A stretch of 64,000 nucleotides of DNA from Dendrolimus kikuchii (GCA_019925095.2 CM034398.1:2479001-2543000); one strand, 5' to 3'; positions 10,409 to 21,307 are shown, counted from the stretch's first letter. A program made the numbers and translations. Notes: a model not told the origin generated them from the sequence alone.

Positions 10409-13155
10409 GTATATATTTTACTTGGGGTATTAATATAATGCGCTGCTGTTCTCTTAAGGGAGACTGGAACCTGGTCACTAATGCCGGAACACAACTCAAG
10501 GTTGTTATGGCGACATACTTCAGACCAGGGGTGGTAGCTATCCAGTCGGGCAAATACCCTACCACCTGGAATATATATAATTGATGTTAATATGTCGATG
10601 TTTATTGTTTTGTAATCTGTTGACAATTAGTATTGTCTATTTTGGTTAAATTTAATTATCACTGTTTTAAAAGCGTCTAAACCTATTTGGACAACTACTT
10701 TTTTATGTTATTTTTTAATTTAAATGTTTTTTTTTCTTTTATTTTTTACATACATACATAACTTCACGCCAGTTCCCTTGCGGGGTAGGCACGAACAACA
10801 GAGCGCCATTCAGACTTATTCTTACACACCTCACTTGCTTCTTTGACATTCATAACTCTTGTCATTGTCTTTTATTTTTTCTTCTTGTCAATATGGTATC
10901 TCAATTATAAGGTTTATTACACGCAATATAATTCTTTAAATTAAATACATATCAGCTTATTTAAGGGAAGGAAACAATAAGAAACTCCCTAGATTATACT
11001 ATAGCGTAGACGAATATATTAATGACGATACAATAAAATAAGATAATAACATTGGCATTTTTAAATTTAATACTTTAAGGGCCGCTTGCATAACGATCGC
11101 CTTTAAATAAAATTAGTTAATCATATTAAACTGCCTAAATACGTTTAACACAAAACATATTGACAGTGACAGATTCGGGCATGTGGAAAGAATGCATGAT
11201 GAAAGAATGACTAAACAGATATACAATGCAAAAGTGGATGGATGCAGAAGTCGTGGAAGGCCACGACACACCTTCCATGATCAAATTGATCGTGTACTAG
11301 CAGAAGGTGATGTCAGGAGCCTTAAGAACAGACGAGCGTGCATGACGAGAGTTATGAATGTCAAAGAAGCAAGTGAGGTGGAATGTCGCTCTGTTGGTCG
11401 TGCCTACCCCGCAAGGGAACTGATGTGAAGTTATGTATGTATGTATATTGACAGTTCTTTAAACATATTTAGCGGCAAATTTTGCGTTGTGCAAGACGCC
11501 AATTGTATTTAAAGGTGTTAAATACGTTTTGTGTTTCTTAAATAAATTTAAGCAACGTTATGCAAGCGGCCCTAAGTTGTTTTTATAAATTTTAACAATT
11601 CTTTTTTTTTTTATTGCAGGAGTTCAGCAGACAGGCAGACGGCCCACTTGATGGAAAGCGGTTACCATCGCTTATGGACATTTGCAACACCAAAGGTGCT
11701 ACAAATGCGCTGCTGCTCTCTTAAAGGAGACTGGAACCTAGTCACTAATGCCGGCGGAACACAACACAAGGTTGTTATGGCGGCATATTCTAGACTAGGG
11801 GTGGTCGCCATCTAGTCGAGCAAATACCCTACCACCTAGCTGTGGGTTTTTTAGTCGCCTCTTACGACAGGCCGCCAGGCCGCAGGAAATTGTATTCTTT
11901 CTCCGTTTCTGCACGGATAAGACATGTGTATTCAATTAAATGAATTTGGAAAGATTAGGGTTGTAGCTTCAAGACATAAAAGTGAATGTAAGTATTTGCA
12001 CGTCATGTAAATGACAAAACACACTGAAAATTTTATATTATGTAATAATACATATTCATGTACCTATGTTTTTGCAAATAAAGATTGATTGATTGATAGC
12101 ATTAAGTCTAACCCAGATTTTCGTGCTCATCCCTAAATCTATGTTAATTTCTTCTTTAAATAAATATGTTACTTATACAAATGTTTTCCAAGAATATATG
12201 GAGTAGAAAATTTAAATGTTCTTATGTTCAACTAGCTGTGCCCGCGACGTCGTCCGCGTCGAATTTGTTTTCAAAACCCTCCGATTTTGAAACATTCTTC
12301 ATTGGTGCTCCGCTCCTATCTTAGCGTGATGATATATAGCCTGTAGCCTTCCTCGATAAATGGGCTATCCAACACTGAAAGAATTTTTCAAATCAGACCA
12401 GTAGTTCCTGAGATTAGCGCGCTCAATCAAACAATATTAGTATATTTGGCTACAACACTAATATTACATTTTAAATATCGCGATATCTTTTGAATGTAAC
12501 GTCCGAATTGAATAATTCAAAAAGTTCTAGAAAGGTATTGAATTCGTCTTGAATATGGAGTAATTTATTTTGATAAGGATTAATACCAAGGTACAAAATA
12601 AAGAGTTTGAAGCGACGGCATTTTAATTATTTAAAAAAATAAAAGAAAACACTTATTGTGAGATAACTACAAAAGTAGACATATGGTTACGCGATATTTT
12701 TTGTAGACAAATATATGTTCTGCAAAGTAGTAGTACATTGTTTTGTTCTATAATCAATAATTTTCGCAGCGCACACCGTGTAAGGATTTTTTTGGGTCAT
12801 TTTTTTACACCTTGAGTTACATTATTGGACTTTTAGTAAGGATCCCTAATTTTTTTGAAAATATAATATAGCCTATAGCCTTCCTCGGTAAATGTACTAT
12901 TCAACACTGAAAGAATTTTTAAAATCGGACCAGCGGTTCCTAAGATTAGCGCGTTTAAACAAACAAACTCTTCAGCTTTATAATATTAGTATAGATATAA
13001 AATACATGTAAACATTGCCAGGTATAGTCCAGTTTACCCAGCTAGTGCGTGAAATGGAGAGTTTGGACAACGAAGTGGCGCGTCTCCACGCGCAGATCCG
13101 CAGCCACTACCTGCCCCCTGTCTCCATCAGCTCTACTGTGGACACGTCCCTGTAG
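10192..13155 (+). CDS. Protein C10 (C12orf57) homolog, two coding exons
   Basis: Coding exons are 10192-10408 and 13028-13155, giving 114 residues. The first exon ends in a GT donor (AGA GAA G|GT, phase 1). The second starts after a TATAG acceptor and completes a Val codon, so the joined frame is open to the TAG at 13153-13155. The product starts MASPQNITVDQLRQILLEV and has the acidic helical layout of the C10 family: a conserved DEA..A.NEM block near residues 33-43, a PMV.QI.ME segment, GFS, then L...LPPVSIS near the end. Vertebrate C10 has about 126 residues and no known catalytic activity; loss of the human gene causes a brain malformation syndrome. A pyrimidine-rich stretch ending in ACAG at 10167-10168 may be the acceptor of a 5' UTR intron. 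The 2.6-kb intron carries several repeats. Seen: ORF, splice sites, phase. Inferred: identity by family resemblance. Confidence 0.85.
10438..10569 (-). mobile_element. Family B internal fragment in C10 intron
   Basis: Only the middle of the repeat (TGCGCTGCTG to CTACCACCTGG), cut at both sides, 30 bp after the exon 1 donor. Confidence 0.7.
10748..10867 (-). mobile_element. Family A LINE tail (A2)
   Basis: Bounded by TCTTTTATTTTTT at 10735-10747 and 10868-10880. Encodes only the last 35 or so residues of the source ORF. Confidence 0.8.
11079..11572. mobile_element. Harbinger-type MITE hosting a LINE tail
   Basis: TIR GGGCCGCTTGCATAACG at both ends with TAA target copies at 11076-11078 and 11573-11575. 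Interrupted by family A copy A3. Confidence 0.8.
11168..11445 (+). mobile_element. Family A LINE tail (A3)
   Basis: Duplication TATTGACAGT at 11158-11167 and 11446-11455. The frame reads FGHVE-type residues through [18 protein letters not shown]. Confidence 0.85.
11602..11918 (-). mobile_element. Family B repeat, full length
   Basis: Poly(T)-TTATTGCAGG on the left, TCTGCACGGAT on the right; still within the C10 intron. Confidence 0.75.
12232..12995 (-). mobile_element. Compound Helitron-like repeat
   Basis: The minus strand starts TCTATACTAATATTATAAAG at 12995 and ends GGGCACAGCTAG at 12232. The phrase ATTAGCGCG appears at about 12411 and again at about 12947, so two related copies are joined. 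Confidence 0.6.
13028..13155 (+). CDS. C10 homolog, coding exon 2
   Basis: Two bases complete the split codon, then 41 codons and TAG follow. It encodes the C-terminal helix and the LPPVSIS tail. The exon is more GC-rich than the surrounding intron, as expected for coding sequence in this window. Confidence 0.82.
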
Positions 13156-13349
13156 AAAGTGTAAGTTTCTCTTTCTGTACCCAAGGTGTCATTGTGTGTA
13201 GTTCTTCTAATACACGAAGACGTTATGTGTGGTAGAATGTGTACATGCAAATTGCCGTAGTATGCTTTCTGACGGATTGATCAGTTGCGAGTGTGCAGTT
13301 CAATCATACCCGCTTTCACTTTACCCAGACACAGACTATCTATCTATAT

Positions 13350-13794
13350 TGTTACGACCGACAAAAGTGGATTCACACCTGCATACCATAAAAGCACACT
13401 TTATTACCTTTCCGCATTTGGACTTCTTTTGTTTACTTTGTGTTTAAAATTTGTGATTAGAAAACAGCCCATTGTGTATTGTAATCTTTTATGACAGTGA
13501 TTACCTAGGTGTGTCGAACTGATTCTAAGAAATTAGGTCCACGCGATCGGGCAGACGTATTGTATCGGTGCAGTATAAAGCAATGGCCCAATGGAGAGAT
13601 CGGCAGTCTAGCGATAGCCACGAGCGAAGCAAGACGTTAGTGACGGACTTTGCGCGTGTTATTGAATCGTGCATTACGTTTGCATTGGTTGTGTTCAGTT
13701 ATATTTGTACCTGTGTTATACGTGTTTGTATAGTTCTAATAAATTCTATAGTAGTTCTAACGGCATTTTAATTCGAGTTCTGCAACTCATAACA
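13350..13794 (+). mobile_element. Solo LTR (Gypsy-like)
   Basis: TGTTACGACC...ACTCATAACA with ATAT duplicated on each side (13346-13349, 13795-13798). Contains GTATAAAGC at about 13572 and AATAAA at 13738-13743. No internal retroelement genes lie nearby. It is 195 bp downstream of the C10 stop. Confidence 0.8.
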
Positions 13795-13963
13795 ATATAT
13801 TTATCACAAGTAAAGACCACTCGCTTCCGCGCAAGATCTATATAGAATAAAGCTATGTTTTAACGGTTTTTAACAGGTATGTTAAAACCAAATTTTCTAG
13901 TAGAATTATAATTTTAGTTAAAAACTATTTTTTACAGATAATGATCTGTTCATTCAAACAAGT

Positions 13964-14179
13964 CGAGCCTTTACCGCCATTTTGTCGTAAGCGACATTTG
14001 CACCTAAATTAATTTTTTTTTGCAAAAGGTATTTGAAACTATTATTTTGCTCTAAAACTTTCCGTTTGACTTAGATTAGAGCCTATTGAATCCAAAACTG
14101 AAAGATTTTAAACAAAATAATAGTTTAATATAACTTTTACAACGACTTTTGCTTACGACAAAATGGCGGCAAGGGTTCG
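13964..14179. mobile_element. Foldback MITE
   Basis: Terminal repeats about 29 bp long (CGARCCYTTRCCGCCATTTT) and partly complementary inner arms (AAACTATTATTTTG), so most of the 216 bp can fold back. No clear target duplication. Confidence 0.65.
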
Positions 14180-14425
14180 AAAATATCACAAATTGAGACA
14201 AGAATGAGCCATTGGTCTAGATGTAGAATTTAGAAGCTTATAGTTATGTCATTCACTGGACGGTTGTCATGTATTCTTGTTTCTTTTCATGTTAAATATT
14301 AGTAGTGTTGTAGTAGATAATGTGTTTTTTTAGAATTACTTTTAGTGCAAACAAAGTTGAAATGAAAAGCAATGGGTGCCAACTTTCAATACCATACAAT
14401 TCAATATAAGTTGCCTATGTTTATT

Positions 14426-14835
14426 TGGGTATGAATGAGAGAGCATGAAAGTAGAGTGAACGCGGTCGAGATGCGAGCACTGCGCAAAATCTGCGGAGTG
14501 GCGCTCGCGGACCGCGTTCGTAATACCGAAGTAAGAAAGAGAGTGGTGGGGTGAAGGTAAGGAAAGGAATGCTCCGGTGGTTCGGGCATGTAGAAAGAAT
14601 GACTAAACCGATATACAATGCAAAAGTGGATAGATGCAGAAGTCGTGGAAGGCCACGACACACCTTACATGACCAAATTGATCGTGTACTAGCAGAAGGT
14701 GATGTCAGGAGCCTTAAGAACAGACGAGCGTGCATGACAAGAGTTATGAATGTCAAAGAAGCAAGTGAGGTGGAATGGCGCTCTGTTGTTCGTGCCTGCT
14801 CCGCAAGGGAACTGGCGTGAAGTTATGTATGTATG
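14426..14835 (+). mobile_element. Family A LINE tail (A4)
   Basis: One of the longer tails; reads [20 protein letters not shown] before a frameshift, then [20 protein letters not shown]. Target duplication unclear (TTATTT). Confidence 0.75.
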
Positions 14836-15152
14836 CTTATTTGATTTCTTGAATTTTTTCCTCTTTATTTATTAGGGACTTTTGTCACAGGAATCATCTC
14901 CTCACAATACAATAACTTACATTCTAAATTAAAATAGTGAGCTGGCTAACAAACTAGCCATTTTTGAGGCTGGCTCTGGCAGAATATCTGTAAAAATACC
15001 TACGTCAAAACGTTTCAGTCCCAACTTATTTTATCCGTGCAGGAATGGAAAAGTAATACGAATTCCTGCGTTGGGGCGGCCTGTCGTAAGAGGCGACAAA
15101 ACAACCCACAGCCAGGTGGTAGGGCATTTGTCCGACTGGATGGCTATCACCC

Positions 15153-15748
15153 TTGGTCGGCAAACTTATCAGCCAAAGAGCCAAGTATGAACATTACAAC
15201 AATTTGAAAAAAAATTGGGAGCCAAATCTGCTTGTTTAGTAAACTTTTATATACATAACTTCACGCCAGTTCCCTTGCGGGGTAGGCAAGAACAACAGAG
15301 CGCCATTTAGGCTTATTCTTACACACCTCACTTGCTTCTTTGACATTCATAACTCTTGTCACGCACGCTCGTCTGTTCTTAAGGCTCCTGACATCACCTT
15401 CTGCTAGTACACGATCAATTTGATCATGGAAGGTGTGTCGTGGCCTTCCACGACTTCTGCATCCATCCACTTTTACATTGTATATCTGTTTAGTCATTCT
15501 TTCATCATGCATTCTTTCCACATGCCCGAACCACCGGAGCATTCAGTAAACTTTTATTACACTAAATAATACTAAATTTCATACTTAATAAATATTTATT
15601 AATGCGAACAATGTGCCTGCCTCTCCTTAGAAAGTTTGAGTAAGTCAGGTTTGTTTGTTGTTGTTTTTAATTTTAGGCATGATTCCAAGTTCTCATCAAT
15701 AAGATTTATCATTGCGCCTTCCGTGGATATTTGTGCCAGAGTAGAGTA
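15153..15748 (-). mobile_element. hAT-type MITE, copy 2
   Basis: Reverse complement of most of 22528-22831 (GGTCGGCAAACTTATCAGCC, CTTCCGTGGATATTTGT). The outer TIRs are degraded. Confidence 0.7.
15251..15544 (-). mobile_element. Family A LINE tail (A5)
   Basis: 13-bp duplication AGTAAACTTTTAT at 15238-15250 and 15545-15557, within the hAT MITE. Confidence 0.85.
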
Positions 15749-16181
15749 GAGTATGCCGCCATAACAACCTTGAGTTGTGTTCCGGCATTAGTGGCCAGGT
15801 TCCAGTCTCCCTTTAGAGAGCGGCACATTGCTACCACACTTGGTGTTACAAATGTCCATACAAAACATAGAGCATATTGCAACCACTTTCCATCAGGTAA
15901 CTACAGATACTAAATAAAATATTATTTGTTTTAGGTTGACCCTGAATGTTGAGGCGCTATATTATTTATACAGTATTAGAAGCAATAGTCTGAATGCTTG
16001 CATTTATTTATTCCCCCTTGTAATAAAAAAAATAAATATTATTTTTTCTATGAATTTTTGTTTGTTTTATTTTAATTTATAACCTATATTATAAGAAAGA
16101 AAATGCTTTAGTCAACAACTTCGTTTGCACGTATTTTTGTGATAAGAGTAGTGCTAATGCTTTTTACAATTACGACCTTAT

Positions 16182-16560
16182 TCATATAGAGTAATTTGTG
16201 TCTTCTTTTGAAATCTCACTCCTTATTGAATCCAATACGTAATCAAAACAGTTAACAGTCATCCTGGTATATCCAAAAAATCTTGAAGGATAATCTCTCA
16301 AATTACTATATAAAGGATGAAATTCAGCATATCGTTCTCTTTCTTTATTAATTTCATGCACACCAATTCTAATTTTTATCATCTCCCACTTTAGGTATGA
16401 ATTTTCGGTTAAAAATAAAAGATCGTCGTCCATGTTTTCAATCTCTGAAAACGCGTCAAACTCGCCCAACGCCTGGCGGCCAATGTGAACACGGACTCGC
16501 TACGTCTACCGCGCCCGCGCCCGCGACCGCGTCCGCCACCGCGACCGCGAGTCAACGCGA
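16182..16560 (-). pseudogene. Harbinger (HARBI1-like) transposase N-terminal relic
   Basis: The open frame 16182-16469 reads MGEFDAFSEIENMDDDLLFL, then GVHEINKERERYAEFHPLYS and FFGYTRMTVNCFDYVLDSIR. The INK.R...EFH...F..YFRM....FD..L pattern is that of PIF/Harbinger transposases before the first catalytic Asp. The catalytic part is absent. CpG-rich GCGCCCGC-type repeats at 16500-16560 may be the element end. Confidence 0.55.
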
Positions 16561-16754
16561 ATGAACACTAAGAGGAAGTTTGTAGGGTTGTTTAAGGTTT
16601 TTAAAGAAGTCTACAAACTTTTTCTAACTCGATATGAATAAAACCTTAAGTGATAGCTTATTTTATTACTGCCATACAAAATATGTAGTTACTATTGTGT
16701 GTAGCCGTAGTTTATTTATAGAATTCACACAGGTTACATTGCATAAAACTTTTA

Positions 16755-17065
16755 ATCCGTGCAGGAACGGAGAAAGAATACAATTTCCTGCGGCCGGGCG
16801 GCCTGTCGTAAGAGGCGACTTAACAACCCACAGCCAGGTGGTAGGGCATTTGCCCGACTGGATGGCTACCACCCCTGGTCTAAAGTATGTCGCCATAACA
16901 ACCTTGAGTTGTGTTCCGGCAGTAGTAACCAGGTTCCAGTCTCCCTTAAGAGAGCAGCAGCGCATTTGTAGCAACTTTGGTGTTGCAAATGTCCATAGGC
17001 GATGGTAACCGCTTTCCATCAAGTGGGCCGTCTGCCTGTCTGCTAATCTCCTGCAATAAAAAAAA
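16755..17065 (+). mobile_element. Family B repeat, full length
   Basis: Starts ATCCGTGCAGGAACGG and ends CTCCTGCAATAAAAAAA. A clean reference copy of about 310 bp. Confidence 0.8.
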
Positions 17066-17094
17066 GATATTCACCATCGCAATAAACAAAGTAT

Positions 17095-17255
17095 CTGATA
17101 TCATCTTCCCGGGATAAAAAGTAACTTATGTCGATTCTAGGTATTGAAATTGCATATGTACCAAATTTCGGCATAAACGGTCTCGTACTTTTTCTGTGAA
17201 AGCGTAACAAACAGACAGTTAGTTTCGCATTTACAATATTAAGTATGGACTAGTG
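17095..17255 (-). mobile_element. Helitron-like repeat fragment
   Basis: Shares CGGGATAAAAAGTA and TTTCGCATTTACAATATTAA with 17971-18303. Confidence 0.5.
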
Positions 17256-17432
17256 TGGATAACGCGTTGTTTACAATGTGCACATTAAAATTATCAGATA
17301 CTTCCATGTCTCTTCTACTGCGGTCGTAACCCCAAAGTTTCGACCGCTTAAATCTCGCAACCCTTGAAGTCTGTTGCTAAACTAAAAAAAAAATCTGTTC
17401 TACTAGAGTTTACGCCGCGGGTCAACCTCTAG

Positions 17433-17743
17433 TTTTTTTTTATTGCAGGAGTTCAGCAGACAGGCAGACGGCCCACTTGATGGAAAGCGGTTACCATTGC
17501 CTATGGACATTTGCAACACCAAAGTAATACAAATGCGCTGCTGCTCTCTTAAGGGAGACTGGAACCTGGTCACTACTGCCGGAACACAACACAAAGTTGT
17601 TATGGCGGTATTCTCTAGACCAGGGGTGGTCGCCATCCAGTCGAGCAAATACTCTACCAGCTGGCTGAGGGTTGTTTAGTCGCCACTTACGACAGGCCGC
17701 CAGGCCGCAGGAAATTGTATTCTTTCTCCGTTCCTGCACGGAT
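17433..17743 (-). mobile_element. Family B repeat, full length
   Basis: Poly(T)-TATTGCAGGAGTTCAG on the left and TCCTGCACGGAT on the right, inverted relative to the copy 370 bp upstream. Confidence 0.78.
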
Positions 17744-17902
17744 AAAGTGCTCATCTCTTGTTTAAAGAGCAGGCGGTACACGTTACATTGTATTAAATTT
17801 TTATGTATTTGCTCCCGGAAGATTCACTTAATTTTGTATCGCAAATTATACCATGCCCCGTCTATCTGTAAACTACATAAATGACAAAACATGATAGATA
17901 AC

Positions 17903-17956
17903 ATGGACCAAGTGGACCCAGTGAACCCAGTGGACCAAGTGGACGAAATGGACAAA
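17903..17956. repeat. 9-bp tandem repeat, six units
   Basis: Units such as GTGGACCCA, GTGGACCAA and ATGGACAAA in exact 9-bp register. Confidence 0.85.
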
Positions 17957-17970
17957 ATCACAAAACCTAT

Positions 17971-18303
17971 CCTAGTTTCCGGGATAACGTTTACATAAAT
18001 CTATCCCATTATCCGGGATAAAAAGTATCCCTTGGCCACCCTCGGTATTAAAATTACATATGTACCAAGTTTCAGCCAAATCGGTCCAATAGTCTTTCCA
18101 TAAAAGGATAACAAACAGAGAGATAAATGTATATTTTTATCCCGGAAACTATCCCATTTTTCGGGATAAAAAGTATCCTATGTTCATCCTCGGCATTGAA
18201 AATATATATATACTGAGTTTCAGCCAAATCGGTCCAGTAGTTTTTCCGTGAAAACGGAACAGACAGACGAGAGTTACTTTCGCATTTATAATATTAATAG
18301 GGA
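17971..18303 (-). mobile_element. Helitron-like repeat with internal duplication
   Basis: Minus strand starts TCCCTATTAATATTATAAAT and ends CTAG. The block CGGGATAAAAAGTATCC and the AAATCGGTCCARTAGT block each occur twice. Confidence 0.6.
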
Positions 18304-18528
18304 TTTCGGTCCTTGAAGTATCAATGTACTTGTATTTAATGAATTTCATAAAAGGCAGTTCATATCGAAACCTCGAAGAAGCCTTGGTCTCGCGAGCTTT
18401 GAGTCCTCATGCTGCATGTGTACTAATTTTATCATGTAGGTTAATTACCCGAATGAGGGACAAACAAATTTATGTATTAGTATAACATGGGTGAATTAGG
18501 AAGAACAAGGTTGCTTCTTTCTTTCTTA

Positions 18529-18997
18529 AGGTGCTCTTACACGAGCAACTAAAATTGCTCAATCCCGGTTGATTCTCGTCAACTATGACGTCAGGAGTAC
18601 ATCGAGCAATTTAAGGCGATGGCAATATGTAGCAAGCAACAGCTGAGATACGGCCACACAATACCATTCAATATGGAGCAATTTAAAAAATTAGGCATTC
18701 CCCCCCAACCGCCCCCGCCGCCGCCGCCGGCCTGTTCCTCTCTCGAAGACGAGTCGTAGTTATACGTACAAACGAGATAGAAAGAAAATTGCCTAAAAAT
18801 TTCCAAACCGATTGGATATTCGGCAACTCGTATGGCTATGTTGAGAAATGTGGAATAATGGAGCAATTAGAAGCAATATTTCCGAAAAAAATGCCGCATT
18901 TTATTGCAATAGTTTCACTTAATTGCTCCAGATCGATCCATTACAATTGCCAAGTAATAATTGCTCAAAAAATCGTCCGTGTAAGGTAAGAGCACCT
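18529..18997. mobile_element. Harbinger-type MITE
   Basis: TIR AGGTGCTCTTAC on both sides and TTA duplicated at 18526-18528 and 18998-19000. The interior repeats GAGCAATT motifs and has a (CCG)n run at about 18714. Confidence 0.8.
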
Positions 18998-19000
18998 TTA

Positions 19001-19434
19001 AAGCTGTCTAGCTCCCTTGTAATACAATGTTTACTACTTACAAAAACCTTTGAAATAATTGGAACCGACTAAATTGACGAAACAACAATATTATCTTAAT
19101 GTTGTGACACATACATCCTGTACACGAATGGATAATTAAAATTTGTGTTACTACAAATTACTAATAAATAGTAGTCGGATGTCACTGGCGTACATAAATC
19201 AAATACGCTCGCAAACGGATCCCTGATTTTAGATTCGTGTAGTTGCAACGGTTAAGATACTTCGCCTTACTGCACCGCTGAAAGTTTCCAAAGTTGAAAC
19301 GCTCTACTAAAATGCTCTATATTCTTAAATTCTTAATTAATGCACAGCAATCAATTTAATAAATACACGTGTCATCTCTTAGAAAAGTCTGTAAATGTGA
19401 GTGTTTTCAACATTCAAAAATTTCGTTCCTTACA
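19001..19434 (+). other. Upstream of brainiac-like gene
   Basis: No repeat recognised. Probably intron or leader of the brainiac-like gene, ending at the acceptor at 19435. Confidence 0.4.
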
Positions 19435-19468
19435 GGTGAAGTGTAAACTGAATCTCAGAGACATTACG

Positions 19469-20794
19469 ATGCGGCGACGTAAGTATAAATATTTCGCGTT
19501 CTTATGTATCTTAGTATACACGTACTACTTTTTCGGAATCCACGACTATTTGAACACGAAGGACTTCGACGAAACGTTCAATTATCCGTTGAACATTGAC
19601 CTGAACAAAGTCGCGAAGAGAATACTCGGAGGAGAAAAACCGGGAGTCACCCCAATAAACTACTATCCTTATAGATTCTTGACGAACTCGGCGAAATGTG
19701 GTACAGTGGATCAGATGGATTTATTTATAGTCGTGAAGTCAGCTATGAATCACTTCGGACATCGTATGGCGATCAGGAAAACTTACGGACAAGAAGACGT
19801 GATTCCCGGTAAAATTGTCAAGACTCTGTTCTTCTTGGGCGTTGAAAGAAAGAAAACGTTGTTACAGAATGTGGTTGATAAAGAAATTGATGAATACAAA
19901 GATATAATACAGATGAATTTTATTGATAATTATTATAATAATACTATCAAAACTATGATGTCGTTCAGATGGGTCTACGAACATTGCTCGACGGCAGATT
20001 TTTATCTATTCACAGATGATGACATGTACATATCAGTGAAGAATTTGTTAGATTACGTCAATAAGCCTGTTGTGACTGAAAATCCTTTACTTGAGCGCGA
20101 CAGAAACACCTATATGTCGAAACTTAATGAGTTAGAAGAGGACAAATATAAGCTTCATTTTTCTAAACCGCATAAATTGGATAATAGTAAAGAATTTGAA
20201 AATAAATTCGAACAAGATAGAGATAGGAGTAATTTAGATTTACAAGAATTAAAAAAGGATAGCAAGATCGACATATCAAAATTTTTAACGGGAGTTAATC
20301 TAATTCCAAAGCGGAAAAGAGACAGATCTCAAACAAAACAGGTACTAGAGAGAGAAAGATATAATGATATAATCACCAATGCGATGGAGTTGAAACGAGA
20401 CACATACTTTTACGCTGGTTACGTCTTCAAATCTGCTCCACTGAGACTTATCAGTAGTAAATGGAGGGTGTCGTTGGAAGAATACCCTTGGAACCGTTGG
20501 CCTGACTATGTTACTGCTGGAGCGTATACCCTATCCAACAAAGCAATGAAGACAATGTATGTGGCTAGTCTATTCGTAAAACATTTTAAATTCGACGATA
20601 TTTACTTAGGTATTGTAGCTAAGAAATTAGGTATTAAGCCTGTTCACTGTGCTGATTTTTATTACTATAAGAAGATATATACCAAAGATGCTTATAAGGA
20701 TGTTATAGCTTCTCATGGTTTTGCTGATCATGAAGAGTTGCTTAGGGTGTGGTATGAACAGAACGGTAATGGGAGAATGTTGCCTAGTCCATAA
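19469..20794 (+). CDS. brn: Brainiac-like beta-1,3-glycosyltransferase (GT31)
   Basis: Predicted Golgi type II membrane enzyme that adds a beta-1,3-linked N-acetylhexosamine in glycosphingolipid synthesis, by homology with Drosophila brainiac. With the start at 19469 it has 441 residues: a basic N-terminus (MRRRKYK), a membrane anchor at about 8-23, RKTYG near 103, the metal-binding DDD at 183-185 (YLFTDDDMYISVKN), then AGYVFKSAPLR, EEYPWNRWPDYVTAGAY and DDIYLG at 376-381. I chose the second ATG because an acceptor (TTCCTTACAG) lies at 19426-19435, just upstream, and because this start puts the anchor at the N-terminus; the open frame itself begins at 19340. Odd: about 108 mostly charged residues (202-310) sit between the DDD block and AGYVF, whereas Drosophila brainiac has 325 residues in all. 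No intron is seen in the coding part. Confidence 0.82.
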   Translation: MRRRKYKYFAFLCILVYTYYFFGIHDYLNTKDFDETFNYPLNIDLNKVAKRILGGEKPGVTPINYYPYRFLTNSAKCGTVDQMDLFIVVKSAMNHFGHRMAIRKTYGQEDVIPGKIVKTLFFLGVERKKTLLQNVVDKEIDEYKDIIQMNFIDNYYNNTIKTMMSFRWVYEHCSTADFYLFTDDDMYISVKNLLDYVNKPVVTENPLLERDRNTYMSKLNELEEDKYKLHFSKPHKLDNSKEFENKFEQDRDRSNLDLQELKKDSKIDISKFLTGVNLIPKRKRDRSQTKQVLERERYNDIITNAMELKRDTYFYAGYVFKSAPLRLISSKWRVSLEEYPWNRWPDYVTAGAYTLSNKAMKTMYVASLFVKHFKFDDIYLGIVAKKLGIKPVHCADFYYYKKIYTKDAYKDVIASHGFADHEELLRVWYEQNGNGRMLPSP

Positions 20795-20996
20795 AATTAA
20801 TTAATATTTTATTTTAGACTCATAATACTATTTATTAACTAAAAGCAGAAAGAAGAGTTTTTAGTTAAAGACTTTTAGATTGATTTTTCATAAGTAACTA
20901 CAAGTTCCAGCCTGCACTTATTACATTTATTAAAACTAAACTATATGAAAATTGAATATGTATATTAATAGAGATTGCACTTCCAAATTAGAAGTA

Positions 20997-21307
20997 CATA
21001 CATACATACATACATAACTTCACGCCAGTTCCCTTGCGGGGTAGGCACGAACAACAGAGCGCCATTTAGGCCCATTCTTACACACCTCACTTGCTTCTTT
21101 GACATTCATAACTCTTGTCATGCACGCTCGTCTGTTCTTAAGGCTCCTGACATCACCCTCTGCTAGTACACGATCAATTTGATCATGGAAGGTGTGTCGT
21201 GGTCTTCCACGACTTCTGCATCCATCCACTTTTGCATTGTATATCTGTTTAGTCATTCTTTCATCATGCATTCTTTCCACATGCCCGAACCACATTCCTT
21301 TCCTTAG
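20997..21307 (-). mobile_element. Family A LINE tail (A6)
   Basis: Duplication AAATTAGAAGTA at 20985-20996 and 21308-21319. It lies 200 bp past the brainiac-like stop, between that stop and an AATAAA at about 21333, so probably in the 3' UTR. Confidence 0.85.

Larger units (their letters stand above)
15033..15902 (+). mobile_element. Family B repeat split by hAT MITE and LINE
   Basis: Family B sequence at 15033-15156 resumes at about 15745. Its centre is occupied by a hAT-type MITE, which is itself occupied by family A copy A5. The right end lacks the poly(A). Confidence 0.75.
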
